Source: Qipengyuania_B thermophila (GTDB taxonomy: Bacteria; Pseudomonadota; Alphaproteobacteria; Sphingomonadales; Sphingomonadaceae). From it: 64,000 nt of DNA. Shown here piece by piece: positions 25,148 to 33,911 of this stretch. The notes under the pieces were generated by a model. That model was not told the DNA's origin, did not search any database, and worked only from the letters and a program-made list of their open reading frames with translations. Made by a program: the position numbers and the translations under genes. The stretch is from the NCBI RefSeq assembly GCF_004153605.1, contig NZ_SDSI01000002.1, positions 496,001 to 560,000 on the forward strand. The letters are read 5' to 3'. Within the stretch, counting starts at the first letter, position 1. Every line of letters starts with the position of its first letter.

Positions 25148-25915
25148 ATGATGTCTGACCCCGTAGCGCAACTCCGCTCCATCATGGCCCGCCTGCGCGA
25201 TCCCGTGCATGGTTGCCCCTGGGATCAGCAGCAGACCTTCGCGTCGATTGCTCCTTATACCATTGAAGAAGCCTACGAGGTCGCAGACGCCATCGCGCGC
25301 GATGATGTCGCGGACCTGCGCGGCGAACTCGGCGATCTGCTCCTGCAGGTCATCTATCATGCGCAGATGGCGCAGGAGCGCGGAGCCTTCACCTTCGACG
25401 ATGTTGCAACGGACATCTGCCACAAGATGATCCGCCGCCATCCCCATGTGTTCGGGAGCGAACCAGGCGCCGAAGCCCCGGACTGGGAGGCCATCAAGGA
25501 CGATGAGCGCACCGACACGGGCCAGACCAGCGCCATGGATGGCGTGGCCTTGGCACTTCCCGCCCTCTTGCGCGCGTTCAAGCTTCAGACCCGCGCTGCG
25601 CGCTGCGGCTTCGACTGGCCCTCTCCGGATGGCGCGAAGGCGAAGATCGAGGAGGAACTTGCGGAGTTCGCCGCCGCCGGATCGGACGCCGAGCGTCAGG
25701 AGGAAGCGGGCGACGTGCTGTTTTCCGTGGTGAACGTCCTTCGCGCTCACGGGGTCGAGCCCGAAGCAGCTCTGCGGCATGCGAATGCGAAGTTCGAACG
25801 GCGCTTTCGCGCTGTCGAAGCAAACGCGGACCGTCCCTTGCGCGACATGCCTCCCGATGAACTCGAAGCCCTCTGGAATGCCGTGAAACGGGAGGGGGAG
25901 GCGGCGGCGTCCTGA
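25148..25915 (+). CDS. mazG: nucleoside triphosphate pyrophosphohydrolase MazG
   Basis: 255 aa with two MazG domains. The first has PWDQQQTF, the EExxE metal motif in IEEAYEVADAI and RGELGDLLLQVIYHA; the second has EELAEF and EEAGDVLFSVVNVLRAHG. Hydrolyses (d)NTPs to NMP and PPi, limiting aberrant nucleotides and affecting ppGpp responses. ATG at 25148 directly followed by a second ATG. Its stop directly abuts the hflX stop of the convergent gene. Confidence 0.95.
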   Translation: MMSDPVAQLRSIMARLRDPVHGCPWDQQQTFASIAPYTIEEAYEVADAIARDDVADLRGELGDLLLQVIYHAQMAQERGAFTFDDVATDICHKMIRRHPHVFGSEPGAEAPDWEAIKDDERTDTGQTSAMDGVALALPALLRAFKLQTRAARCGFDWPSPDGAKAKIEEELAEFAAAGSDAERQEEAGDVLFSVVNVLRAHGVEPEAALRHANAKFERRFRAVEANADRPLRDMPPDELEALWNAVKREGEAAAS

Positions 25916-27211
25916 TCACAGTTGCGTGAACCGCCCATAGGCTTTGCCGCTCATGCGAACCTGCATGTGCCGCTGTTCCTCATCCACGGTTTCACTGATC
26001 ACCTGCCCGTGCTCGTGAAGGAAAGCGCGGCGCCGGCCATCGTCCAGAGCGAGTGCGACTGCGTACACACGTTCCCCGGCGGAAAGGAGGTCGGCAAATT
26101 TGCCGACAAGCTCGTCCGTGCCCTCTCCCGTCTCCGCCGAGATCAGCACGACGTTTTCTTCAACCCGTGACCCGTCCTCGAGCGCCGCGCGCTCGGATGA
26201 GTCCAGCAGGTCCACCTTGTTCCACGCCTCCACGATGGGCACTGAGCCTTCTTCCGGGTCAATGCCGAGGTCACGCAGAACGGCGTAGACCTGATCGCGT
26301 TCGGCCCTGCTTTCTTCAGCGTGGATGTCGCGCACGTGACAGATGAGGTCCGCTTCCGCCACTTCCTCGAGCGTCGCCCGAAAAGCCGCGACAAGCTGGG
26401 TCGGCAGATCCGAGATGAACCCCACCGTGTCTGACAGGATTGCCTTGGGAAATCCCGGCAGCGACAGGGAGCGCATGGTGGGGTCGAGCGTGGCGAACAG
26501 CATGTCCTCGGCCTTGACGCCGGCGCCTGTGAGCCGGTTGAACAAGGTGGATTTGCCTGCATTGGTATAGCCCACCAGCGCGATCACCGGCCATGGCGCC
26601 TTCCAGCGCCGTTCACGATGCAACGTCCGGGTCCGCCGGACCTGATCTAGCTCGCGGCGCAGGCGGCCGATCCGCTGGCGGATCATGCGCCGGTCGGCCT
26701 CGATCTGCGTCTCGCCCGGACCGCCTAGGAAGCCGAACCCGCCGCGTTGCCGCTCCAGATGGGTCCAGCTGCGGACAAGGCGGCTTTGCTGATACTCGAG
26801 GTGCGCCAGCTCCACCTGTAGCCGCCCTTCTGCCGTCGCGGCGCGCTCCCCAAAAATCTCCAGGATGAGGCCCGTGCGGTCGATCACCTTGCAAGCCCAG
26901 GCCCGCTCGAGATTGCGCTGCTGAAGAGGAGACAACGCCCCGTCGACGATCACGAGAGACGCATCGTGAAGGACGACGGCGTCGCCAATGGCGGAGATCT
27001 GTCCGGTGCCGAACAGCGACGCCGGACGCACCGCGCGCACCGTAAGGATCTCCTCGGCGACCGGAGCAATTCCGATCGCGGCGGCAAGCCCCCTCAGCTC
27101 GGACAGGCGCGCAGGCGCGGGGCGATCGTAAAGGCGACCCCGCACGTCCGGGCAGACGAGGACGGCCCGCGCCCCTGTGGCCGCGCCGGACGAGACCTCA
27201 TGCGCAGTCAG
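25916..27211 (-). CDS. hflX: GTPase HflX (ribosome-splitting)
   Basis: About 431 aa. HflX binds stalled or heat-damaged ribosomes. The HflX domain with GFLGGPGETQIEADRR and a coiled-coil precede the G domain: G1 GYTNAGKST, G3 DTVGF, G4 NKVD, G5 SAETG. A GTG at 27145 is the first conventional start, but it would delete the conserved first strand ARAVLVCPD just upstream. No ATG, GTG or TTG occurs in frame between there and well inside hfq. A CTG at 27211-27209 overlaps the hfq stop (CTGA) and has AGAGGA upstream at good spacing, so I place the start there. Confidence 0.93.
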   Translation of the reverse strand: MTAHEVSSGAATGARAVLVCPDVRGRLYDRPAPARLSELRGLAAAIGIAPVAEEILTVRAVRPASLFGTGQISAIGDAVVLHDASLVIVDGALSPLQQRNLERAWACKVIDRTGLILEIFGERAATAEGRLQVELAHLEYQQSRLVRSWTHLERQRGGFGFLGGPGETQIEADRRMIRQRIGRLRRELDQVRRTRTLHRERRWKAPWPVIALVGYTNAGKSTLFNRLTGAGVKAEDMLFATLDPTMRSLSLPGFPKAILSDTVGFISDLPTQLVAAFRATLEEVAEADLICHVRDIHAEESRAERDQVYAVLRDLGIDPEEGSVPIVEAWNKVDLLDSSERAALEDGSRVEENVVLISAETGEGTDELVGKFADLLSAGERVYAVALALDDGRRRAFLHEHGQVISETVDEEQRHMQVRMSGKAYGRFTQL

Positions 27212-27759
27212 GCCGGGTCGTCCTCTGCCGTGGTCAGGTCCACGTGATCGTTGGGCTGGATTGTGGAGATGGCATGCTTGTAAGCCAACTGGACGAACGA
27301 GTCCCGCTCGAGCAGAACACAGAACGGGTCGAAAGATGCGATGCGACCCTGAAGCATCACCCCGTTGACGAGGAACATCGTCACCCCGACGCGCGCCTCG
27401 GCCACCTTGGTAAGAAAGACATCCTGCAACAGCCGTCCGGAAGCAGTCCCCACCGAGGGAAAAGAAGTTTCCGCGTCCATGGCGTGCGCCGGCATGATGG
27501 TGGAGATGGCGTGCTTGTAGACCAGCTGGGTGGCGCCATCACGGCGCAGCAGGATGGAGAAATTGTCGAACCAGGTGACGATCCCCTGAAGCTTGACACC
27601 CTTCACGAGGAACACGGTGAGCGGCGTCTTGTTCTTCCGCATCAGATTGAGGAACGTGTCCTGCAGGCTCGCAGGCTTGACGCGCTTGCCGCCTCCCTGC
27701 CCCTCGGCTGCTTCCGCCTTGGCTGGCTTGCGCACACTGAGCGTAGCATTTCCAGCCAT
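27208..27759 (-). CDS. hfq: RNA chaperone Hfq with two tandem Sm domains
   Basis: 183 aa, about twice the usual Hfq length. After a 30-residue Ala/Lys-rich leader, Sm domain 1 spans about 32-90 (LQDTFLNLMRKNK, FLVKGVKLQGIV, YKHAIST at 81-87) and Sm domain 2 about 111-169 (LQDVFLTKVAE, FLVNGVMLQGRI, YKHAIST at 160-166), joined by a 20-residue linker. Both keep the proximal-site Gln and the YKHAIS motif. Hfq pairs sRNAs with mRNAs as a hexamer; here three chains could make one ring. SD GAGGAGGA precedes the ATG. The gene lies in the usual order before hflX. Confidence 0.95.
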   Translation of the reverse strand: MAGNATLSVRKPAKAEAAEGQGGGKRVKPASLQDTFLNLMRKNKTPLTVFLVKGVKLQGIVTWFDNFSILLRRDGATQLVYKHAISTIMPAHAMDAETSFPSVGTASGRLLQDVFLTKVAEARVGVTMFLVNGVMLQGRIASFDPFCVLLERDSFVQLAYKHAISTIQPNDHVDLTTAEDDPA

Positions 27760-27921
27760 TTACACGATCCTCCTCATATTCATCTTCGCATCCAGCCTCT
27801 CCGGCTGATGATGGCAACGTTTCGCCACATCTTGTGCCGCGACGGTCCGGGCCTCCCCGCCGCAAGGGCCTGCGCTCACACAATGAGCGAGCCTAGCTCC
27901 GGTTTCCTGCTTGTGGACGGG

Positions 27922-29307
27922 CTAGGCGTCCGATCCTTCTGAACGGCGATCTCCCAGCCCCAGCAGCTTGAGCTTGCGATGCAGAGCGCTGCGCTCCATG
28001 CCAATAAAGGACGCCGTGCGCGAGATGTTGCCGGAGAAGCGCCGGATCTGGATGGCGAGATATTCGCGCTCGAAGGTTTCGCGGGCTTCGCGCAGCGGGG
28101 CACTCATCATGATCGACATGCTGTTCGCGCTTGCATCGGTTCCGCCGACGATCTCCGCAGGCAGCATGGAAGGTTCCACACAGGCAAGGTTGTCGCGGGG
28201 CGAGAGAATGATGGTGCGCTCGACGACATTGCGCAGTTCGCGAACGTTTCCCGGCCAGTCGTGCGACTGCAGGACAGCAAGCGTTTCGGGCGTGATCGCC
28301 GGCGGCGGTAACCCCTGCTCGATAGCCAGTCGGCCGAAGAATTCCTCCGCCAGCAGCGGGATGTCCTCCCGCCGGTCCTTCAGCGGCGGAATGGACACCG
28401 GCACCACGTTGAGCCGGTAGAACAGATCCTCACGAAACCGGCCTTCCGCGATTTCGACGGTCAGGTCGCGCGTCGTGGACGTGACCACCCGGACGTCGAC
28501 GCCGATCTGGCGATGTCCGCCGACGCGAACGAAGCTCTGGTCCGTCAGCACTCTCAGGATGCGCGCCTGCGTCGACAGAGGCATGTCCGCCACCTCGTCC
28601 AGATACAGCGTTCCGCCGTCGGCAAGCTCGAGCAGCCCTTGGCGGACGAGATTCCCGTCCACCTCTTCTCCAAACAATTCATGTTCGAAGCGCTCGGGCG
28701 TGATCCGGGCCGAGTTGACGACCACGAAGGCGTGGTCCGCGCGGTTGCTCCAGCTGTGCAGCAGCCGTGCAGCCACCTCCTTGCCCGATCCGGCAGGTCC
28801 GCTGATCAAGACGCGGCTGCCGGTGCCGGCGACCCGCTTCAAGGTTGCGCGAACTTGGTTGATGAGCGAGGAAGTGCCCGTAAACCCTTGCTCTGCCGGG
28901 AGGTTCTGCTTCAGGCCGGCGACATTGCGGCGCAGCTTTTCGGCGGTTGTAGCCCGCTCCACGAGCAGCAGCAGACGTTCGGTCTCGAAGGGCTTTTCGA
29001 GGAAATCCATGGCTCCGCGCGACACGGCGGCCACGGCGGTGTCGATGTTGCCATGGCCTGAGAAGATGATTACCGGCAGTTCCGGCTCTCTCTGCTTGAT
29101 GGCGTCGAGCACCTCCAGACCATCCATCGGACTGCCATGCAACCAGACGTCGAGAAGGACGAGATTGGGCCGCCGCGCATCCACTGCCGCCAAGGCTGCG
29201 GTGCTGTCGGCCGCGGTCCGGCAGTGATATCCCTCGTCCGACAGAACGCCGGCCACCAACTCGCGGATGTCCTGCTCGTCATCAACCACAAGTATGTCGA
29301 GTGTCAC
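27922..29307 (-). CDS. ntrX: nitrogen response regulator NtrX
   Basis: 461 aa. Receiver domain 1-120 with phospho-acceptor Asp53 (LLDVWLHG) and the KPF motif, AAA+ domain with Walker A GPAGSGKE and Walker B GGTLYLDEV, and a C-terminal Fis-type helix-turn-helix (about 425-452). The sigma-54-contacting GAFTGA loop is missing (the region reads LFGEEVDGNLVRQG), as in other alphaproteobacterial NtrX, so it probably does not activate sigma-54 promoters. Partner of NtrY encoded 17 nt upstream; influences nitrogen and redox responses and envelope traits in relatives. Confidence 0.94.
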   Translation of the reverse strand: MTLDILVVDDEQDIRELVAGVLSDEGYHCRTAADSTAALAAVDARRPNLVLLDVWLHGSPMDGLEVLDAIKQREPELPVIIFSGHGNIDTAVAAVSRGAMDFLEKPFETERLLLLVERATTAEKLRRNVAGLKQNLPAEQGFTGTSSLINQVRATLKRVAGTGSRVLISGPAGSGKEVAARLLHSWSNRADHAFVVVNSARITPERFEHELFGEEVDGNLVRQGLLELADGGTLYLDEVADMPLSTQARILRVLTDQSFVRVGGHRQIGVDVRVVTSTTRDLTVEIAEGRFREDLFYRLNVVPVSIPPLKDRREDIPLLAEEFFGRLAIEQGLPPPAITPETLAVLQSHDWPGNVRELRNVVERTIILSPRDNLACVEPSMLPAEIVGGTDASANSMSIMMSAPLREARETFEREYLAIQIRRFSGNISRTASFIGMERSALHRKLKLLGLGDRRSEGSDA

Positions 29308-29324
29308 GTGCTGCTCCAGACTGG

Positions 29325-31541
29325 CTACTCGGCCGCGGTTTCGATGAAACGGCCAGGGTTCCTGGCGAACTTCAGGGTGACGGTCGTGCCCCCTTCCCGC
29401 CCGCTGCGGAAGCTGAGGTCGCCTTCATGTTCCTCGACGATCTTGCTGACGATGGCCAGACCAAGGCCCGTCCCCTTGGCGCGCGTGGTAACATAGGGTT
29501 CGATCAGGCGCTCGTGATCCTTCGGCAGGCCGATCCCGTTGTCGGTCACGGCGACGACGATGTGCTCCTCCTCGACGGACAACGCCACGTCAATGACGCC
29601 CGCTGCCGCGTTCTCGGCATGATCCTGTCCGATCCGCGCCTCGATGGCTTCGGCGGCGTTCTTGAGCACGTTCGTGAGGGCCTGCCCGAACTGGTGCCGG
29701 TCGCACAGCATCAGGATCCGCTCGTCATCAGGAGCCGAGAAGCGGTAGGTGATGTGGCCGTTCGCCACCTCCTGCAGGAACACCGCCTGCCGGACGAGGT
29801 CGAGAGCGTCCTCCTGCCGGAACACCGGCTTGGGCAGACGGGCGAAGGAGGAGAACTCGTCCACCATCTTGCGCAGGTCGCTGACCTGCCGGATGACCGT
29901 GCTGGTGAGGTCGTCGAACAACTCGCCATCCGTTTCGATCTGGCGCCGGTAGCGACGCTTCAGCCGCTCCGTCGCCAGCTGGATGGGTGTCAGCGGGTTC
30001 TTGATCTCGTGCGCAATCCGGCGCGCCACGTCCGACCAGGCCGCCTGCCGCTGATCGAGCAGTTGCCGCGTGATGTCGTCGAAGGTGACCACATGCCCTT
30101 CGCGCAGCGGGCTGACGGTCACCGCCAGCGTGATGTGGTCGCCGGCACGGTCGAAGCTGACAAGCGCCTGACGTCGCCCCTCCCTGATCATGTCTGCAAT
30201 GCCGGGCACCACGGTCTCGAGGTCGATGCCGATGGCAGACCGTGTCCCGGTGTCGAACAGCACGTCCTGGGCCGAGCGGTTGATCAGCAGGATCCTGCCC
30301 GCGGCGTCGACCGAGACGATCCCGGCGCTGACCGACTCCAGCACGGCTTCGATGAAGCGCCGCCTCTCCTGCAACTGGCTGTTGGCGGCGATGAGGGCCG
30401 CCGTCTGCTGTTCGAGCTGAGCGGTCATGCGATTGAAGGCGCGGTTGAGCAGGCCGATCTCGTCGCCGCTGGTGCGCCCCTGCACGCGCATGGCGAAGTT
30501 GCCCGCGCCGACCCGGCGCGCCGCAGCCACGAGTTCGGTCAGCGGCTGAACCTGCCGGTCCGCGAAGCGAAGGGCGAACCATACCGCCGCGCCCACAAGA
30601 GCGAGGCTGCCGAAGAACAGCGCCAGCACGAATCGCACCTGCAGGGCACGGGCCCGCTCCGTCAGCAGCCGGTAGTCGCCCGCGATCGCGGCCGCTTTCT
30701 GCCAGTAGGCAAAGCTTTCCGCTTCGCTGTTGCGCGAGGTGTAGAGGTAGATGCCGGACGCGCTGTCGATCGCGGCAACCGCCTCGATCCGGTTCGGACC
30801 GCCCTCCACGTGGACGATCTCTCCGGCTTTCAAGGCCGGAATGTGGCGGTCGACGAACGCGGTCGGCTGGTTGTCGTCGCGCAGGTTCAGCAAGGCGGCG
30901 ATGCGCGTCGATCCGCCGCCGGTGTCCTGCAGGATCACGGATTCGCTGATGTCGCGGCTTTGTGCCTGAAAGCCGTAATAGGTCGGGAAGGCGGAATCGA
31001 GGATGCTGCCGTTTTCCAGATAGGCGCGCATGTCGCCTGCCATGGCCACAGTCTCTCGGCCGACGTCGAGCTGGTTGTTTTCGTAATAGCCTTGCGCCAG
31101 CTGATTGGCGTTCTCCATCAGGCCCCGCGAGGCGTCGGAGAAGAAGAAGTCGACGCCGAATTTGAACAACACGGCTGCGAAGGCCGCGAACAGGAGCGTC
31201 GGCACCGCCGCCAGCACCGAGAACAGGAACACAAGTCGGACATGAAGCCGGGCAGTGCTGCCCGCCGCGCGCCGCAGGGCGAGTCGCCGCCCCAGCAGGA
31301 CGAGAAGGCCCATTGCCGGAACCAGCGCCCCGACGAGCAGCATCGTAACCTGCGCAGAAGGAAGCAGCAGCACGCCCTGGGGCGCGGAGGTGAAGGCGTC
31401 ATACGCCGCCCAGATCATCGCGCCCAGCGCCAGCGCGCAGGCCAGTTCGAGCATGGCGAAGATGGGCAGCCGGCGCAGCGCCCGTGCAACGCGCCGCGAC
31501 CGCAATCCCGACCGTCTCGGCAGAGTGTCGCTTCGCGTCAT
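29325..31541 (-). CDS. ntrY: sensor histidine kinase NtrY
   Basis: 738 aa membrane kinase. Membrane helices near 28-50, 60-80 and 93-120, a periplasmic sensor (about 120-270), another helix, HAMP (RFADRQVQPLTEL), PAS (FIEAVLESVSAGIVSVD), the phospho-acceptor H box ARRIAHEIKNPLTP, N box NVLKNAAEA and G boxes DNGIGLP and GTGLGLA. The ATG giving MTRSDTLPRR is preferred; an in-frame start 45 nt upstream has no support. The ntrBC pair that normally precedes it is absent; the upstream gene is dusB after a 130-nt gap. Confidence 0.94.
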   Translation of the reverse strand: MTRSDTLPRRSGLRSRRVARALRRLPIFAMLELACALALGAMIWAAYDAFTSAPQGVLLLPSAQVTMLLVGALVPAMGLLVLLGRRLALRRAAGSTARLHVRLVFLFSVLAAVPTLLFAAFAAVLFKFGVDFFFSDASRGLMENANQLAQGYYENNQLDVGRETVAMAGDMRAYLENGSILDSAFPTYYGFQAQSRDISESVILQDTGGGSTRIAALLNLRDDNQPTAFVDRHIPALKAGEIVHVEGGPNRIEAVAAIDSASGIYLYTSRNSEAESFAYWQKAAAIAGDYRLLTERARALQVRFVLALFFGSLALVGAAVWFALRFADRQVQPLTELVAAARRVGAGNFAMRVQGRTSGDEIGLLNRAFNRMTAQLEQQTAALIAANSQLQERRRFIEAVLESVSAGIVSVDAAGRILLINRSAQDVLFDTGTRSAIGIDLETVVPGIADMIREGRRQALVSFDRAGDHITLAVTVSPLREGHVVTFDDITRQLLDQRQAAWSDVARRIAHEIKNPLTPIQLATERLKRRYRRQIETDGELFDDLTSTVIRQVSDLRKMVDEFSSFARLPKPVFRQEDALDLVRQAVFLQEVANGHITYRFSAPDDERILMLCDRHQFGQALTNVLKNAAEAIEARIGQDHAENAAAGVIDVALSVEEEHIVVAVTDNGIGLPKDHERLIEPYVTTRAKGTGLGLAIVSKIVEEHEGDLSFRSGREGGTTVTLKFARNPGRFIETAAE

Positions 31542-31671
31542 CGTGACATGGTTACAACGCCTGTGTGGCGGTTTGGCAAGGACCAACTCGCCTCAGCATT
31601 GCGGAGCGGCGAAAAACCGCAGGCGTGCACAATGAACGCTTTCAAGGCGCCGGTGCACCACTTGCTGCCGA

Positions 31672-32676
31672 TCAGGTGCAGAACGGGGCGAAAAACCGCT
31701 CCACCTCGTCCATGACGTCAGCCGGACGGTCGATGAAATTGACCGTGTTCCTGAACTCCGCCGAGCCGGGGAGGCCCTTGGTGTACCAGCCAAGATGCTT
31801 GCGGGCCATGCGCACAGCAACCGCGTCCCCGTAATGCTCCCGCATGGCAGCGTAGTGTTCGGTGACAAGAGCCAGAAGTTCCGACCCGCCCGGCTCGGCC
31901 AGAAGGGTGCCGCTCCGCCACCACTCCATCACCTGACCGAGCAGCCATGGACGCCCATACGCGCCCCGACCGATCATCACGCCATCCGCGCCGGACTGTT
32001 CGAGGGCCGCGGCCGCATCGGCGACCGAGCAGATGTCGCCGTTCACAATGACGGGAATGCCGACCGCCTGCTTGACGCGCCGGACGAACCCCCAGTCGGC
32101 CGATCCCTTGTACATCTGGTTCCGGGTGCGGCCGTGGACGGTGATCATCCTTGCACCCAGATCCTCGGCGATGCGGGCAAGCTCTGGCGCGTTCAGGCTG
32201 TCGTGATCCCAGCCCATCCGCATCTTGACCGTGACCGGAATGCTGACCGCCTTCACGGTGGCGTCGATGATCGCGGCGGCAAGCTTGAGGTCACGCATCA
32301 GGGCGCTCCCGGCATCGCCATTGACGACCTTCTTGACCGGGCAACCCATGTTGATGTCGATGAGAGCAACACCCCGGTCGGCGTTGAGCTTTGCCGCTTC
32401 CGCCATCTCCGCCGGAGAACACCCCGCCAGCTGCAGCGAAATGGGTTCCTCGCTGGCGTGCCAGGCCGCCTTCTGCAGGCTTTGACGCGTTTCGCGGATC
32501 ATCGCCGGCGACGCGATCATCTCCGTGACGTTCAGGCCGGAGCCGTAGCGGCGCACAAGGCGGCGGAACGGCATGTCCGTGACCCCCGTCATGGGCGCGA
32601 GGATGACCGGCACGTCGATCGTGACGGCGCCGATCCGGATCGGCCGGAGCGCGGGAGGTGTCAGGGGCGCAAGCAT
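31672..32676 (-). CDS. dusB: tRNA-dihydrouridine synthase DusB
   Basis: 334 aa FMN TIM-barrel enzyme reducing uridine in tRNA D-loops. Motifs: APMTGVTDMPFR, the catalytic Cys in INMGCPVKKVVNGDAGSAL, VHGRTRNQMYKG and IGRGAYGRPWLL. It is the nifR3 gene of the alphaproteobacterial ntr cluster. ATG at 32676 used; a GTG at 32691 would add five residues. Divergent from ispDF. Confidence 0.95.
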   Translation of the reverse strand: MLAPLTPPALRPIRIGAVTIDVPVILAPMTGVTDMPFRRLVRRYGSGLNVTEMIASPAMIRETRQSLQKAAWHASEEPISLQLAGCSPAEMAEAAKLNADRGVALIDINMGCPVKKVVNGDAGSALMRDLKLAAAIIDATVKAVSIPVTVKMRMGWDHDSLNAPELARIAEDLGARMITVHGRTRNQMYKGSADWGFVRRVKQAVGIPVIVNGDICSVADAAAALEQSGADGVMIGRGAYGRPWLLGQVMEWWRSGTLLAEPGGSELLALVTEHYAAMREHYGDAVAVRMARKHLGWYTKGLPGSAEFRNTVNFIDRPADVMDEVERFFAPFCT

Positions 32677-32742
32677 GGGCAGGACTGGCACACGCCGTTA
32701 CCGGATTGCGGCCGCACCGGCAACAGGATAGCGGACGCAGCG

Positions 32743-33900
32743 ATGCCCGATGCCACTCCCCAGCCCGCCTTCGCCGCCATCGTGGTTGCCGCCGGTACGG
32801 GGGAGCGCGCGCCCGGCGCGGTGCCGAAGCAGTTTCGCTCGTGGAAGGGTCGCCCGGTGCTGCTGCACTCGCTCGACGCCCTGCTCGAGGCCGGCGCCGC
32901 GCATGTGGTGGTCGCGCACCCCGCAGACCGGCGCAACGAAACCGAGGCACTTGTCGGCGCGCGCGCGCGGGTCAGCCTCGTCGCCGGCGCGGCCACCCGG
33001 CAAGGCTCCGTGGCCGCCGGGCTGTCGGCCCTGCCCGCGGATGCGCCCGGCATCGTGCTGATCCACGATGCGGCGCGGCCGGATCTTCCGATCGCGGTCA
33101 TTAAACGTCTGCTGGCGGCTTTGGACATGGCAGACGGTGCGATCCCGGTCCTCCCGGTGACGGACAGCCTCGTGCGCGTTCCACCCGGCGCTGCTCCTCG
33201 CGCAATCGACCGGCGCGACATGATGCGCGTCCAGACTCCCCAGGCGTTCCGGCTCGACGCAATCAGAACGGCGCACTGGGGCTGGACAGGCTCCTTGACG
33301 GCGACAGACGACGCGCAGGTGCTCTCCGCGGCGGGCTTTCGTCTCACCACGGTGGCAGGAGATGAACGGTTGGCGAAACTGACCTACAACGCCGATTTCG
33401 GATCGGATCAACTCCCGGTCAGGATTGGAGCGGGCTACGACGTTCATCGGCTGGAGGCGGGGAAGGATTTGTGGCTGTGCGGCGTGCAGATCGAGTCGCC
33501 TGTGGGCCTGGCGGGGCATTCCGATGCCGACGTGGCGCTCCACGCCCTCACTGACGCGCTGCTTGGCGCGATCGGTGCCGGCGACATCGGCACCCACTTC
33601 CCGCCTTCGGACATGCGCTGGCAGGGGGCAAGTTCGGACCTCTTCCTGCGCCACGCGGACGCTCTCGTCGCCGAGGCGGGATACGGGATCGGCAATGTGG
33701 ACCTGACGATCATCTGCGAATCCCCGCGGATCGGTCCGCACCGGGACCGGATGCGCAGTCGCCTCGCAGAGATCCTGCGCCTCGCCCCGGATGTGGTGAG
33801 CATCAAGGCGACGACAACCGAGAAGCTCGGCTTCACCGGCCGGGCTGAAGGAATTGCGGCGCAGGCAAGCGTCTGCCTTGTGCGCGCCGCCGGGGCCTGA
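32743..33900 (+). CDS. ispDF: bifunctional IspD/IspF isoprenoid enzyme
   Basis: 385 aa fusion of two non-mevalonate pathway enzymes, typical of alphaproteobacteria. N-terminal IspD (1-225): AIVVAAGTGERAPGAVPKQF nucleotide loop and MRVQTPQAF. C-terminal IspF (228-385): GYDVHRL and GHSDADVALHALTDALLGA supply the zinc ligands, followed by IGTHFPPSD and KATTTEKLGFTGR. IspD makes CDP-ME and IspF forms MEcPP; IspE acts between them and is not in the window. Followed by pncC after 11 nt. Confidence 0.97.
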   Translation: MPDATPQPAFAAIVVAAGTGERAPGAVPKQFRSWKGRPVLLHSLDALLEAGAAHVVVAHPADRRNETEALVGARARVSLVAGAATRQGSVAAGLSALPADAPGIVLIHDAARPDLPIAVIKRLLAALDMADGAIPVLPVTDSLVRVPPGAAPRAIDRRDMMRVQTPQAFRLDAIRTAHWGWTGSLTATDDAQVLSAAGFRLTTVAGDERLAKLTYNADFGSDQLPVRIGAGYDVHRLEAGKDLWLCGVQIESPVGLAGHSDADVALHALTDALLGAIGAGDIGTHFPPSDMRWQGASSDLFLRHADALVAEAGYGIGNVDLTIICESPRIGPHRDRMRSRLAEILRLAPDVVSIKATTTEKLGFTGRAEGIAAQASVCLVRAAGA

Positions 33901-33911
33901 CGGAGGTGCCG

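Noticed and set aside
27873..27889. CGCTCA / TGAGCG hairpin between hfq and ntrX
   Set aside because: Short stem without a T-tract on either strand; not convincing as a terminator for hfq's upstream gene.
29301..31715. 804-codon open frame antisense to ntrY
   Set aside because: NtrY has full kinase motifs on the minus strand; the plus-strand frame shows none.
31795..32742. N-terminal extension of ispDF across dusB
   Set aside because: The in-frame stretch is antisense to dusB; IspD homology begins at the ATG at 32743.
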